Shown: positions 32,794 through 43,760 of the stretch, piece after piece
Layout of the letters: each line of letters starts with the position of its first letter
How positions within the stretch are numbered: position 1 is the stretch's first letter
Assembly (NCBI GenBank): GCA_973895155.1
Contig: OZ316892.1
Span: forward strand, 17,360,001 to 17,424,000
Reading direction: 5' to 3'
DNA from: Marsupella aquatica
Taxonomy: Eukaryota; Marchantiophyta
Length of the DNA stretch: 64,000 bases
Position numbers and translations under genes: made by a program
Notes under the pieces: model-generated
The model's database searches: none
What the model saw: the letters and a program-made list of their open reading frames with translations, nothing else
What the model was told of the DNA's origin: nothing

Positions 32794-35214
32794 TGAAATG
32801 CTCTTACTACTAAGAAAAAAATCCGAAAGAGGCCTTTCTCAGGGTAGAGGATTGTTAGACTTCGTTATACAGTAGATTAATTATGGCACTGGAAATTCCC
32901 TGTTTGTCAGGTTTTCCCACTTTGAAACTTTCACCAAATTGGTTGAGAACAGGTGTGGAACAAGGTGTCCTATTTCCATCCTTTCAATCTGTTCTTAATT
33001 CTAACTTTCTATACATCAGACCTGGCAGGAAGGACAATGAGGTGTATTGTCTCTCTTCAAGGTATTTGACCGGCTGGAAGTGGCCTTTCCTTAGCAGTAC
33101 ATTTCACCATCCTGGTTGATCTAAAACAGGGTTAACAAGTATGTCAGCAAATCCCCCTGCATGTAAACAACCTCAGCAGCATGTTTCCAAGATTCTTGTA
33201 AAATGGTTTGCCTTCTTGGCGATGACTTCAGTTGAGGATGGAGACCTGCAAACCAGTCAGGTGTGGATGAGCGAGTGGATTAACTGAAAGGCATTTCTGC
33301 CTCGGAGAAACCACCTGTATCACCTTAGCTTTATATTTTCCGATATGAAACAACCTTTTTAAGTGCTGAAATTGAATTCTATGGTACAAGTACTTCGCTG
33401 ACAGTGTTAAAATCATGTCATTGCAATGCATGAGAATGTGTTGATTACCAAGAAGCAAGCTCAGCAAGAAGCTAGCTCAACAATCCAGAACTGTATGTGA
33501 ACTTCATACGAAAAACTTTCTTATGTCGGATACTGACTCCAACATGTACAGAATCCTATGTTTATGTTGTTTATCAAAACTAAGTTAGTCAGTTATTGAA
33601 AAACTGCATTCTGCGATCCTTCCTCTTTCATTGATTTAATAGCTCCCATAGAGGTGATTAAGATTGACCAAATTATGTCATCTCCCTTTCCCGTTATTTT
33701 CATGATGCTGAGGTAATTTGAGCTTCAATCGATGTAGTCAGTAGGTTATTCCTTCACCTGACCTAGCCAGCCCATTATATCTGGTTTAATCTGCAATGGA
33801 ATACCTCATTTGAAAATTGAGAAAATTAAGACTTCCACCAAAAATGATATTATTTGAAAAAACCGGAAATTGTTGAAATGATATCGTTCAAAAACCTGAT
33901 CCAGAGAAAGTAGACGTGGAGGAAATATAGGATCAGAAGACTCACAACAGCTCCGCATCCAAAATCAATTTGGTGTTTTGTCTCCTCAAGTGAGTTCAGA
34001 GGATGTGAATGGGTAGGTGGGGAATGGGCCACACCAGATGTAATGTCCAATAGGAAATTCCATCAGACCAAAAATAAAGTTGACGAGCTATGCAGTAAGG
34101 TGAGATAAACCTGATCATCCATCTACACTTTCTCAGTCAGTTTGTTGAGAGAGCTCTACAGTAATTATTCCTTTGTACTTAACTGATGAGAGTAATCAAC
34201 ATGGTGTCTTGCTAATGCAATTATTCCGAAAAAGGATATCATAGTCAAATACAAGGGACATTGTCTGCCCGTAGAGATCCATGATGTCACCAAGTGACGG
34301 CGCCCTTGGAGAATTCATTACTGCAAAGAAATTGTAAAAGTAACACTCAAGCCCTCTAAAATGTCTTCTAACAACACTTGCTGGGCAGTTCCTAGCAAGA
34401 TTAATAAGCCATAATTAAGTTGAAATCACTACTACAGGCTAAAAGCAAAACGATCTAGAGAATGCACCAAACTACAATCATTTTCATCAAATTTCTAAAG
34501 TCTAGGTGAGGAGGACGATAGCAACATAGGGCAAAGGACCGAGATATTACTGCTGAATAGAAGAGCGGGGTCATATGGCAAAAGGTCTTCAGCTGTTGCA
34601 CGGAGGGATTCTAGCGCTAAAACTTGTGAATTCTGTAACGAGTGGACAAAATCGGTTAGAGCAACTTGAAGACAAAATTTGAGGATTCAATGGTCACAGC
34701 ACAATCCTGCTTCAATGAGTCTCATCCCAGTTGAATTTAACAAGATTTTCTGTCCTTGATTCATGCATTCAAGAAACGTGTGATTCCTGCATTCTGATCC
34801 TGTAAGACGCGCGATGCTATCAACCACTTCCATAGTGTAGGACAAGCGTCAAATGAGCATCTTTGCACAATCATATCACATTTTTACATCTTTCCGTGAT
34901 CAGAAGAGAAGATCAGGTTAAACATCTCGAACCTTGTCCATAGTAGAGAGCTGGTGGCCCCACTTCAGCATGTTGACATTGAGATCTGACAACTAAGCAC
35001 CCCGGGGATCAACTTGTTACAAGCCTGGTTCTATTTTCCCCAATTTCTGACAATTTGAGATCACGAACTTGTGTCACTCTCAAGTTTGCTAATGTCTCTA
35101 TTTCGACACCTTGTGTTATAAGTTTTGAGATTCATGCCATTTTATGTCCTACAAACAAAAGTAGAGAAGCAGCAGATTTTTGCATTTACTACTGGAAAGT
35201 GAGAGCACATTCAC
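32794..35214. other. Intergenic; 3' flank of permease gene
   Basis: There is no supported gene. 34693-34840 read on the minus strand is open and could hold a last exon of the gene at 35215-36470, but I could not place its splice acceptor. Confidence 0.35.
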
Positions 35215-36470
35215 CACGGTGTTATATTTGTCCGGGAAGTCCTCCATCACCATCTCGTATGGACCTGTGCTAGCATTCACAAAGACGGTCATCCACGATG
35301 GAAAAGCCCTAGACTGCACCTGTGTCATTAATCAGCGCACGCCTGCCTTGAATTTAGGATTCCTGTTTTCTCCAACTTCTCATCACAGGATGATGTTTTT
35401 CGTTACTACTCAAGCAGTTTTTCAAGAAGAGCAGGATTCCTGAGAACTAATTGTGGCAATTAGTAATGGGTAAGACTTTCAAGGATACAGCATGTGAACA
35501 GCTGCAGCCAGGAACAGCAACGATGATAGAGTGGAGGTTTTCTAACCTCATCAGTGAAGCAGAGAACCACAATATTCTCTATAAAACCTGAAGCGGATGC
35601 CAAATTTGCCTGGAAGGCCTTCAAAAGCCCCATAATATGTGGAGTTTCTGCCTACGTGATTCAAAACAAAAGAAAGGGAGAAATTAACATGAAATCACTA
35701 GGGAATGATTCCATATTGATAGGTTACATCAATAACACATTTAGGCAAAGACAGAAATCACAAATTTACATCAAATAGTAGAGTTGAGAAATACAAACCT
35801 CTACCATAACAAGAATGCACGTCGGATAAACCATTAGGAAACCGGTTACTTTGTTAATATTTCCGGCCACTTTCTTCAGGATTTCCTCATGCATCGCTGT
35901 CAAAAGCCATCCCTGTTAGGCAAGGATCGTCACGCCTTACTCGGCCAGTAATCTCTTCAGGTTTGGAAGGAAAAACAATTCCATCAAATTCGTCATACTT
36001 TTCGATATTGGCGAGAGATAATTTTGAATCATTCTCTCAATTCGATTTTAAAGCTTCAAGCTTCCTTTTACGACAAGTAGAAAGACAGTGCATGATAAAG
36101 TTAAGAGCAATGACTTGAAATCTGAGTCTTGGCAGTCTCTTTCTCCTTCGTCTGGGCAGTGTAGAACACACGGCTTACGGGTGGGCCTCTCTGCAATTAT
36201 GTCCAATTCCACCCCAAAGATGCTATCAGCGCATTGATATATAATACTTAAACTTGCAGATATAAAAGGTTGATCACTAACTTGAACTGTGACACCACCG
36301 GGCTTCACATCTTGCTATTGAAACTAAGGTTTGGCTGTAAAATCGGTTCATACCCTGGCAACGGCATTACTGCTCTCATAGAAACTCTCCAACAATGTCG
36401 TCCGTTGCATCTGCATGTTAATCATAAAGTCGTCCATCTTGTCCAATCGACTCCTGAATTTAACGTGCGG
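35215..36470 (-). CDS. Partial gene, tentatively TEX47/BLUF-like
   Basis: Five exon blocks on the minus strand, all starting and ending in phase 0: 36354-36470, 35941-36033, 35799-35912, 35547-35651, 35215-35313. Joined they read without stops: a basic helical block (SRLDKMDDFMINMQMQ), EKYDEFDGIVFPSKPEE, then TGFLMVYPTCILVMVEAETP, ENIVVLCFTDESRAFPSWMT and VMEDFPDKYN. The last three segments resemble the fold of TEX47, a BLUF-like protein (strand, hydrophobic 'VYPT..VE' loop, long helix, strand). The gap between blocks two and three is only 28 nt, too short for a normal plant intron; a weak donor at ATT|GTTTTT in block two would give 64 nt. First and last exons are not identified. Coding status is well supported, the name is not. 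Confidence 0.5.
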
Positions 36471-38051
36471 CTGCAATTAAAGGCACTGGATCTGTGGCAA
36501 TTGATCGGCTTCTCCCAAAGGTAATCCGCTGGCAAGATAGCACAGGATTCAGATTCAGTAAAAATTGCAACGAGAGACAGATTCTCTGTTCTGTAGCCTT
36601 CCAGCTATAGACCTAGGTGACAGGTACAGGGGCAAAAAGGAAGTGGGATGGTTGTGCAGATTCAGAATCCCAACAACGAGTTTGAACGTTTAGTCCTTCT
36701 GAGTAAATGGTCCAAAAAAAGCCTCCCCTAAGGTCCTTGAAATGTTCCTAAAACAAAGCTTCCTCGTGGGTCCTTTCTTTGGAACATTCTTAACACCTTC
36801 TTAGTACCTCCTTTGTTTTATTTGACAGGTTTTTCGTACTCTGTAACTGATTGATGTGATTTTCTGGAAAGAGGGCTGAACTGACGAGCTGTTCAAGTTG
36901 AATGGCTCCGATTGCATGCAGGACATAGAAAGCACGAGGCAAGCAGGCATTGACATGAGAATTGGGCATTAATCTGAAACAAATTGGATTGTCTAATTCA
37001 GTGCAAAGAATTCAGTCACCAGCGTTGGAAGAACGTGAAAGGGCCTATTGTAGAGGAAACATTTTTTCATCCATCATTTCCAGCGACTAACAAGAGCAAT
37101 CAAGAGGGGGATCGAGTACAAGAAATCAATCCAGCAAGATATCCAGCCCATACCCAGTCAATTGCCCAGGTCGGATTGAAGAGAGAAGACGCTCCAAGAT
37201 GTCATCCGAAGCACGAGGCTATCACCTACAAGCTTCGAGATCTGTATTGCAGAATAGTAATTCAGCCCAACTAAATGAGATTGTGGAAAGGACTTTACTT
37301 TCTCTCAGGGAATAGAATTTGAGTCTCATTAACAATCTACTCCAGCACCTTGGGGTACAAATGATTAACCTCATTATTTGGTTTAAATTAAAATAATCCA
37401 GTATGTCCCTTAGATACCATGATAAGCCTAATTATTTTGTTTAAATCAAAATTATGGAGAATGTCACTCATACCCTGATAAACCTAATTTGAAACACTGA
37501 GTTTTCTTTATAAGTACTAGCCTGACTACCTGTTAATAGAATTAAATTGAAAACAAAAACTTTAAAAAAAATAAATAAATCTATACTCTTTCCCGTTATC
37601 TTTGCATACCATTTTTTTGTGCACCTTTTACATTTACCTTATTCAGAGTCATCTGGTAACAAAAACAATCCATATACATATTCTGCTTATTAATAGAGGC
37701 TAAATGACATGAATCTGTGGGTAGAGGGAGCCCTTCCTAAGCATACCCACCTGTATTTGTATTTTGGCAGATAAGGTGCGCTCTAGGCAAACATTGTTCC
37801 TCTACTTGTTCATGTACTGCTTTAGGTCGAACTAGATCTAGGTTCACATTAGAACTCTCAGATTGAAAATGCAAGGATATTCTTAACTGAGGATTTTCAA
37901 TTACCTGGCTTTACCTGAGCTTGACACATAGACCTCACATAAAAATGGCAGAAAGGTGCACTCATTTGGCCTGGTTCCTCGCGCAGCCATAGATTAGGCC
38001 CGAATGAATTAGGGGTTGCTCCCACGAAATTATTCAGAGTGGCCTCCTTTT
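36471..38051. other. No supported gene
   Basis: This may contain upstream exons or the promoter of the minus-strand gene to the left, but none could be placed. An open frame at 36984-37274 (plus) has no recognisable features. 37300-37700 is AT-rich. Confidence 0.35.
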
Positions 38052-38339
38052 GTTCGAGCTGCTTTGATTTGGAGGACGATCAATTTTCTAAAATTTACGC
38101 TTTGTTCGATCTGCTTTAATTTGGACTGGGAGGACAATTTTTTTCTTCTAAAATTTACGCTTTGTTCGATCTGCTCTAACTTGGATTTGGAGGACGATTT
38201 CGTCTCTAAAATTTACACTTTGTTCGATCTGCTCCAATTCGGATTTGGAGGCCGATTTTTGTATCTGAAATTCCCGCTTAGTTCGATATGCTCTAATGTG
38301 GATTTGGAGGACGATTTTGTTTGTAAAAAACTCGCCTGG
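38052..38339. repeat. Minisatellite, five ~58-bp units
   Basis: Units begin at 38052, 38104, 38164, 38222 and 38281 with GTTCGATCTGCT (variants) and contain 'TTTGGAGGACGAT' and 'CTAAAATTTACGCTTT'. Unit lengths are 52, 60, 58, 59 and 59 bp. The open frame through it is a repeat effect. Confidence 0.88.
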
Positions 38340-39736
38340 CATGTGGGAAGTCGGATTCTGCCTCGAGATTTTAGCCACTGACCATCCTGGGATGTAAGGA
38401 AGGACCTCTGTTAGCCTCTTTCACATTACAAGCCCCATGTCTTTAGAGAATTAATCATGAAGGAGGTCAATTTCAATAGAATGGTCTCTCAATCAATTTC
38501 CCAGACTACCTGCCAACTGTAATTTGATGAGAGGGTGATTCTCCCCCAGAACAAGCTCGGAGACCAGTTCGAGAAATGAATTCAGAAGAGTCTCACGTCA
38601 TGGTTACTGTAAGTTATGCCCCTCTAGTCATCAGAGGCAGTCTTCGGCCTTTCGAATTGGATTTACTAACTCGAATGCAATCACCCCGATAATAGGTGGA
38701 CTTTTACAATTGAGACATGAACCCAAAATCCCAAGACTAAACAAGTTCACGGAACATGTGCATTACGTTTATCAACTACTGTAGAAGAGAAGATACCGCC
38801 CACGAAGGTTACCGTAGGCTTCATGTCGTCTGGAGAGAGAGCAAGTGTTTTTCCACCACAGAAAGACTGATTCTGGACAATAACTTGAAATCTCAATGCT
38901 AAGGAGTCTTAACGCAGCGACTAAAACCACAATTACAACTTCTAAGTTACAATCCGATTCTTCAGGAAGGAGTAGCCAGCTACGTCCGCCCCAGACAGAT
39001 TGGGTAGAGGCAGTAGTCTGTATGAGATCCAGCTCTGAACGTCTTTCCCCCAAAAATCAGGACCATCAACCCAGGCACAAAAAACGGAATTACGAAATGA
39101 GAATCACCAAACCGCCAATGCAAAAATCATGGTGAGGCCTTGTTCTACTCCGACTGGCCCTCTTTGATTTCAGGTTACTGTAACAGATAGAAACTTCGTA
39201 GTAACAATTCAATTTTCATCAACGTCTTGCTGAAAATGACCTTGCACAAGAGGCATGGTTGTCCTTAAAAGTTATTCCACAACACCTCTCCAGCTTCAAT
39301 TTCGGAAACGGAGAGACGAAATTTCTATCTGCAATTTCTAATTGCCAGACTTCACCTGGGTGGATCCAGAGAATGCTAACTAAAAAAGCAAGAGTCTTCC
39401 ATCCCACAATAGGTGAGGTAATGTGGATCCAGACAATGCTAACTAAAAAATGGCAGCCAGACTTGGCATCAAAGTGCACAGTTTGAAGATGTGCAAAGAT
39501 CGTAATGATGTGACATTCTGTCCACCTGTTCTATCAATAAAACAATGGCACAATTTCCACACTAGTAGTCGAAACTTTGGCCCTAAGCGAAGGAAGACAT
39601 TTCAGTTAATGGCAGGAATTCCTCGCAACGATGTTGCTGCAAGAAGTTCAAACGTATTTGAAGAAAGTCGACAGGTAATTTGGGACGGAAATAGTAAGAA
39701 TTCGGAACCTAAGCACGTCTCTGGCGCACCGGATGA
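38340..39736. other. No supported gene; short 63-bp direct repeat
   Basis: TGGATCCAGAxAATGCTAAC occurs at 39361 and 39424, a 63-bp tandem duplication. An open frame on the plus strand (39450-39746) overlaps the 3' end of the DGAT3-like gene and shows no family features. The remainder shows nothing clear. Confidence 0.35.
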
Positions 39737-40780
39737 TTACACCTGAATTGCCTCCCGAGAAGCTGTCCCGGCCCCAAAATGCTTCCGACTCAAAGAATTT
39801 ACATCCTGAACTCCAATACCGCTATACATCTGGGGAACATCATCACCGTCCTGGTGGAGACGAACGTTAACGGCTAATTTACATTTCTTCATACACTTGT
39901 TGCAACCAGAGGCATTCACTCCGTTAGCTTGAAATGCTGACAAAACTTCCTCCGCACCGGCCTTCTTACACTTGCCGCCCAGACAGACCTCCAGACGGGC
40001 AGTTTCAGCGGATGGTGAGCGAGCAAAGGTGGCACCAGCAATCGAGGTTTGATGGACATGTGCACTGCTGCTCACACCTGTATGATGACTACCCACGCCG
40101 GACGAAATCCTCACTGCCATCAGACCAGCAGAAGAAACGACCTCTGCCTGCTGAGCACATGAATTTCCCACAGGACTTGCAAGCTGTTGGGCTGACTGAG
40201 GCTGCTCAATCACAAAGCTGGACGAGATTGTTGGGATGGAGTTCATTAGCGGTGACTGTGAAATGCAAGCCCAGTCTCTATGCAGCTTCTCCATATCGGC
40301 TCTTTTGTTTCGAGCTCCCGCCTTGGTGGTCTCATCTGTCTCTGATTCCGAAGACGACGAACTGGACGACGACGATGACAGTCCCGCACGGACCCTTTCA
40401 GCCTTCTCCAGCTTCTTCTCCATCTTCTTCTCAATCTTTCTGGCTTTGTTAACCGCCTTGATACGAACTCGTTCCTCAATCACAGCCTCGTCGAGACCGG
40501 CGATTGCCTTCGGCACGACTGAGTTTGTGAGCCTGTCCTTCCTCACGCGGTGCTGGACATTGAGGTAATATTGAACGTGGCTTTGATCTTGCAAGGCAGC
40601 CGACGAGAACGGAGACCGACGCACCATTCGGACACTACCTCGCCGGCTGCTGAGATAATAATTGGTTCCGGGTGACACCAAAGTCCGGCTTCCTGATGCA
40701 GAAGGGGTCAAGGATTCTCGATGGGAACAGGAGCATCCGGCTATCCCGCCTCTGTTCGCCGCTCCAGCAATCGCCTCCAT
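39737..40780 (-). CDS. DGAT3: DGAT3-like soluble protein with [2Fe-2S] thioredoxin-like domain
   Basis: An intronless gene of 347 codons. The start is the ATG at 40780; the frame is open to 40867 but the extra 29 residues are not family-like. Residues 1-60 are Ser/Arg-rich, possibly a plastid-type leader. 63-80 hold the QSHVQYYLNV block typical of DGAT3, 95-135 form a Lys/Glu-rich helix, 135-144 a run of ten serines, and 261-310 the C-terminal ferredoxin-like domain with cysteines at 266, 271, 293, 296 and 300 (EVCLGGKCKK ... GCNKCMKKCK) ending NVRL. Plant DGAT3 is a soluble acyl-CoA:diacylglycerol acyltransferase that binds an iron-sulfur cluster. The assignment rests on this domain order. 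The alternative is a related thioredoxin-like ferredoxin without acyltransferase activity. Confidence 0.75.
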   Translation of the reverse strand: MEAIAGAANRGGIAGCSCSHRESLTPSASGSRTLVSPGTNYYLSSRRGSVRMVRRSPFSSAALQDQSHVQYYLNVQHRVRKDRLTNSVVPKAIAGLDEAVIEERVRIKAVNKARKIEKKMEKKLEKAERVRAGLSSSSSSSSSSESETDETTKAGARNKRADMEKLHRDWACISQSPLMNSIPTISSSFVIEQPQSAQQLASPVGNSCAQQAEVVSSAGLMAVRISSGVGSHHTGVSSSAHVHQTSIAGATFARSPSAETARLEVCLGGKCKKAGAEEVLSAFQANGVNASGCNKCMKKCKLAVNVRLHQDGDDVPQMYSGIGVQDVNSLSRKHFGAGTASREAIQV

Positions 40781-40929
40781 GGCTCTCACCCCGCCCGTCT
40801 CCAAAACACAGAACCCTTGATGTAAATCGAACTTACAATTCAATCCTTCACACGCTCTACACTGCACTGCAACAATTCTAGGCCGAGTTCAAAACCTTCG
40901 AATCCTTTCCCGACAGAGGACACAACTCT

Positions 40930-41880
40930 ATTTGTCTCCCGCACAATCAGAAATTTCGTTCAATCTCCACACAGCCCTATCTCCCTCTGAAGACAAGAAG
41001 CGCTACGACGCCAAATTCACGAGCGTCTCGATCCCGAAAAGGTCAAAGCAAACCTACGCAAACAGCTTCCAATTAACCAGCGTGTCGGTCCTAACAAGGT
41101 CAAATCACAGGCTCCCGAAACCACTTCCAATCCACCAGCGTATCAGTTCCTAACTCATCAACTCGATTCACCAGCGTCTCGGTCGTGAAAAGGGCCAATC
41201 AAGCTCCCGAAAAATCTTCCAAAAGTCAAATCGGTGCTCCAGGAAAAAACGGTCCGCCCTAGCAACAACGATCGGTTCGAAAGCCAAAAGTTCAACTCTC
41301 ACCACATATAGAGGCTCCGGGAACGACTTCCAAATTCACCAGCACCCCGCTGGTGAGAACGTCAAATCGAAGCTCCAGAAAAAAACGGTCCACCCTACCA
41401 AGGATGTTCGGTTCGAGAATCACAAACCCAACTCTCAACACTAAGGTCCAATCAAAGCTCCCGCAACGCGTCTCGATTCTGATAACGTCGTATCAAACCT
41501 CCAGACAAAACAATCCGCCCTCGCAAGAATCTTGGCTTTTGCGAGTCCACCCACAACTCTCACGACATGCGTCTCGATTCTGAAAACGTCAAATTAAGCC
41601 TCCAGATGAAACAATCCGCCCTCGCAACAACCTCCGCTTGGCGAGTCCACCCTAACTCTCACGACATCAGCAGTTATCAAAACATCAAGTTGGCCCTGTT
41701 CATTTCCAGACTCAAAAGCTCCAACTCTCACCACATAGATCCAATCAAGGCTCTCGCAACCCGTCTCGATTCTGAAAACGTCAAATCAAACCTCCAGACG
41801 ACACCATCCGCCCCCTCGCAAGATTCGTCGTCACGACATCTGCAGGCTATCAAAACATCGAGTAGACTCTGTCCACGCCA
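40930..41880. repeat. Highly diverged periodic sequence upstream of DGAT3-like gene
   Basis: Variants of 'GTCTCGATTCTGAAAACGTCAAAT', 'CTCCAGAxAAAACxxTCCGCCCT' and 'CAACTCTCACxACAT' recur through about 950 bp, showing an old, decayed tandem array. It occupies the upstream (5') side of the minus-strand DGAT3-like gene and so overlaps its likely promoter. No coding function is apparent. Confidence 0.6.
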
Positions 41881-41911
41881 CGCCACACCACACCACACCA
41901 CACCAAGACTA

Positions 41912-42165
41912 GATGACGCGGTGAGAGGATTCGAAGAACTCGGACGAACACTCGAAGACTTTCAGGCCGCAGAGAGAATCGCAGACCAGACCCAGAAGTT
42001 CCTCGAAAAACGGATTCGACTCTTCCAGAGTTCCAGATGACGCGGTGAGAGGATTCGAAGAACTCGGACGAAGACTCGAAGACTTTCAGGCCACAGAGAG
42101 AATCGCTGACCAGACCGAAGAAGTTCCTCAAAAAACGGATTCGATTCTTCCAGAGACAGAGTTCC
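41912..42165. repeat. Tandem duplication, 124-bp unit x2
   Basis: GATGACGCGGTGAGAGGATT begins units at 41912 and 42036; both continue with 'CGAAGAACTCGGACGAA', 'CGAAGACTTTCAGGCC' and 'AAACGGATTCGA'. Identity is high. It lies beside a CCACA-rich run at 41882-41906. Confidence 0.85.
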
Positions 42166-43760
42166 AGAGAAAGAGCTCTAGGGGCGAGGTGGCGAACGAG
42201 GCAGAGGTGTGGGCACAGGCACGAGCAGGCATGCGGTCTCGATGCGGTCTCCGGCGCACTGCACACGCCTGGATCATATCTCGCCGTCGATTGAATTGGA
42301 GGACACGTATTTTCCGCCGTGGCAGCGCACGTGGAATTCATAAACTCGCCATGTCCATATGTCATAAAAGGAGAATGATGCTAAGAAATTAAATATATAG
42401 TTAGCCCTGATTGATTTTTGACGAGGATAACCATAGGATTCTGGACAGGAGGAATGCTATGAATATTTTCATTATCTGATTTCCACATGTTCATTTTGAC
42501 CCTCGTAACTCCCTAGATTTCATGATGACCATTGGATTCTGGTTCATGGGGTCTGTGTTTAGGTGGCATGAAAGACAGAAACTCTAGGGGAGCCTTGCCA
42601 AAGACTTTCCAGGGAATTGGAATTTAGCAAGATTTTGCCACTAAAAAATGTTGTGATTTTCATTAGCGTGTGCATCGGGGTACTTGCTAGAGGAGTACTT
42701 AGGCAAAGGTACTGGGCTTGGTGAATGCGCTGGGTGATTAGGTAAACCACTATGCTTCAGACAGGCACGCTGTCTACATGTGCTCACAGGCCCACAAGAG
42801 AGTTCATATGCAATCATTCCCTACCCCCTTACAGGCAAATGTGACCCTGCGCGGATAAATTCTTGTTGTTCCTTGTGAGAGAATTCAGATATTAGTGATA
42901 TGGTCAATATATATTGATATAGCTACAGAAGTTTTAATAAGATATTTGCTATTTGCCAGCGTTAATGAAACTATAAAAGGTCAGTTCTGTGAGACAGTGT
43001 GGAGACACTTTCTGGTGATTAATTTGTGAAGATGGTGTAGTGGTCTCAATATAGGCAAGGATTGTTTCTTAGAATACAGTGATTTGGTAGGAAATCAGAC
43101 CTGATAACACACAACAATGTGTTTTGTTGTATGAGATTAGAAAATGAATAGTCAGAGTGATGAATTGCAAAGTGACAATAATCAAACCTGATAACACACT
43201 GTGTTTGTTGTGTGAGATTTGAAAATGAATAGTCAGAGTGATGGACTGCAAAGTGACAATGACGTCCTGGCCAGCACAGCTGAATGATCCACAATAGTGC
43301 TCCCTTTTGCAAAACATTTGGTAAATGGATCTAAGCGATTTGAACTCATTTGTGGTCGGACAATAGAACACTTGGAACTTTTTATTTATAAGTAGCCAGG
43401 GTCATATATATGAGTTCAACTGGATGATCCTTGCTCAAAATGATCAGAGCTCTAAAGTGAAAGCTAACTAAGAAAGCTTTCTTATAGAACAATGTAGTCA
43501 CCATAAATATATATCCACCATCTGATGGTCAGAGGGGGGCCACCACTTTATTTGACCCCCAATTTGTACTTGTTTAGTAGGAAAAAAACTTACTTTTCCA
43601 AAAGAGCTTTTCTCACCAAAGTTGGGGTCACTGACCAATAAAAGCACTTAACCTCCCAGTCCCTATTTGTTTCCTTTCACATGTGAATTCAGTAAGAAAC
43701 AATTGACCCGGCCCTGCAAGCAACTTGACATGAGTCTAATGTGTGCCAATTAGCTTCATA
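42166..43760. other. Intergenic; contains dispersed repeat and 3' flank of PQQ gene
   Basis: There is no supported gene. 42680-42750 resembles 22025-22090. AT-rich to 43760, where the minus-strand dehydrogenase-like gene ends. Confidence 0.4.
43095..43262. repeat. Tandem duplication, ~83-bp unit x2
   Basis: Units 43095-43181 and 43182-43262 share 'ACCTGATAACACAC', 'TGTTGTxTGAGATT', 'GAAAATGAATAGTCAGAG' and 'TGCAAAGTGACAAT'. Confidence 0.8.

Noticed and set aside
36984-37274. 96-codon open frame, plus strand
   Set aside because: There is no homology by eye, no splice-linked partners and no promoter features.
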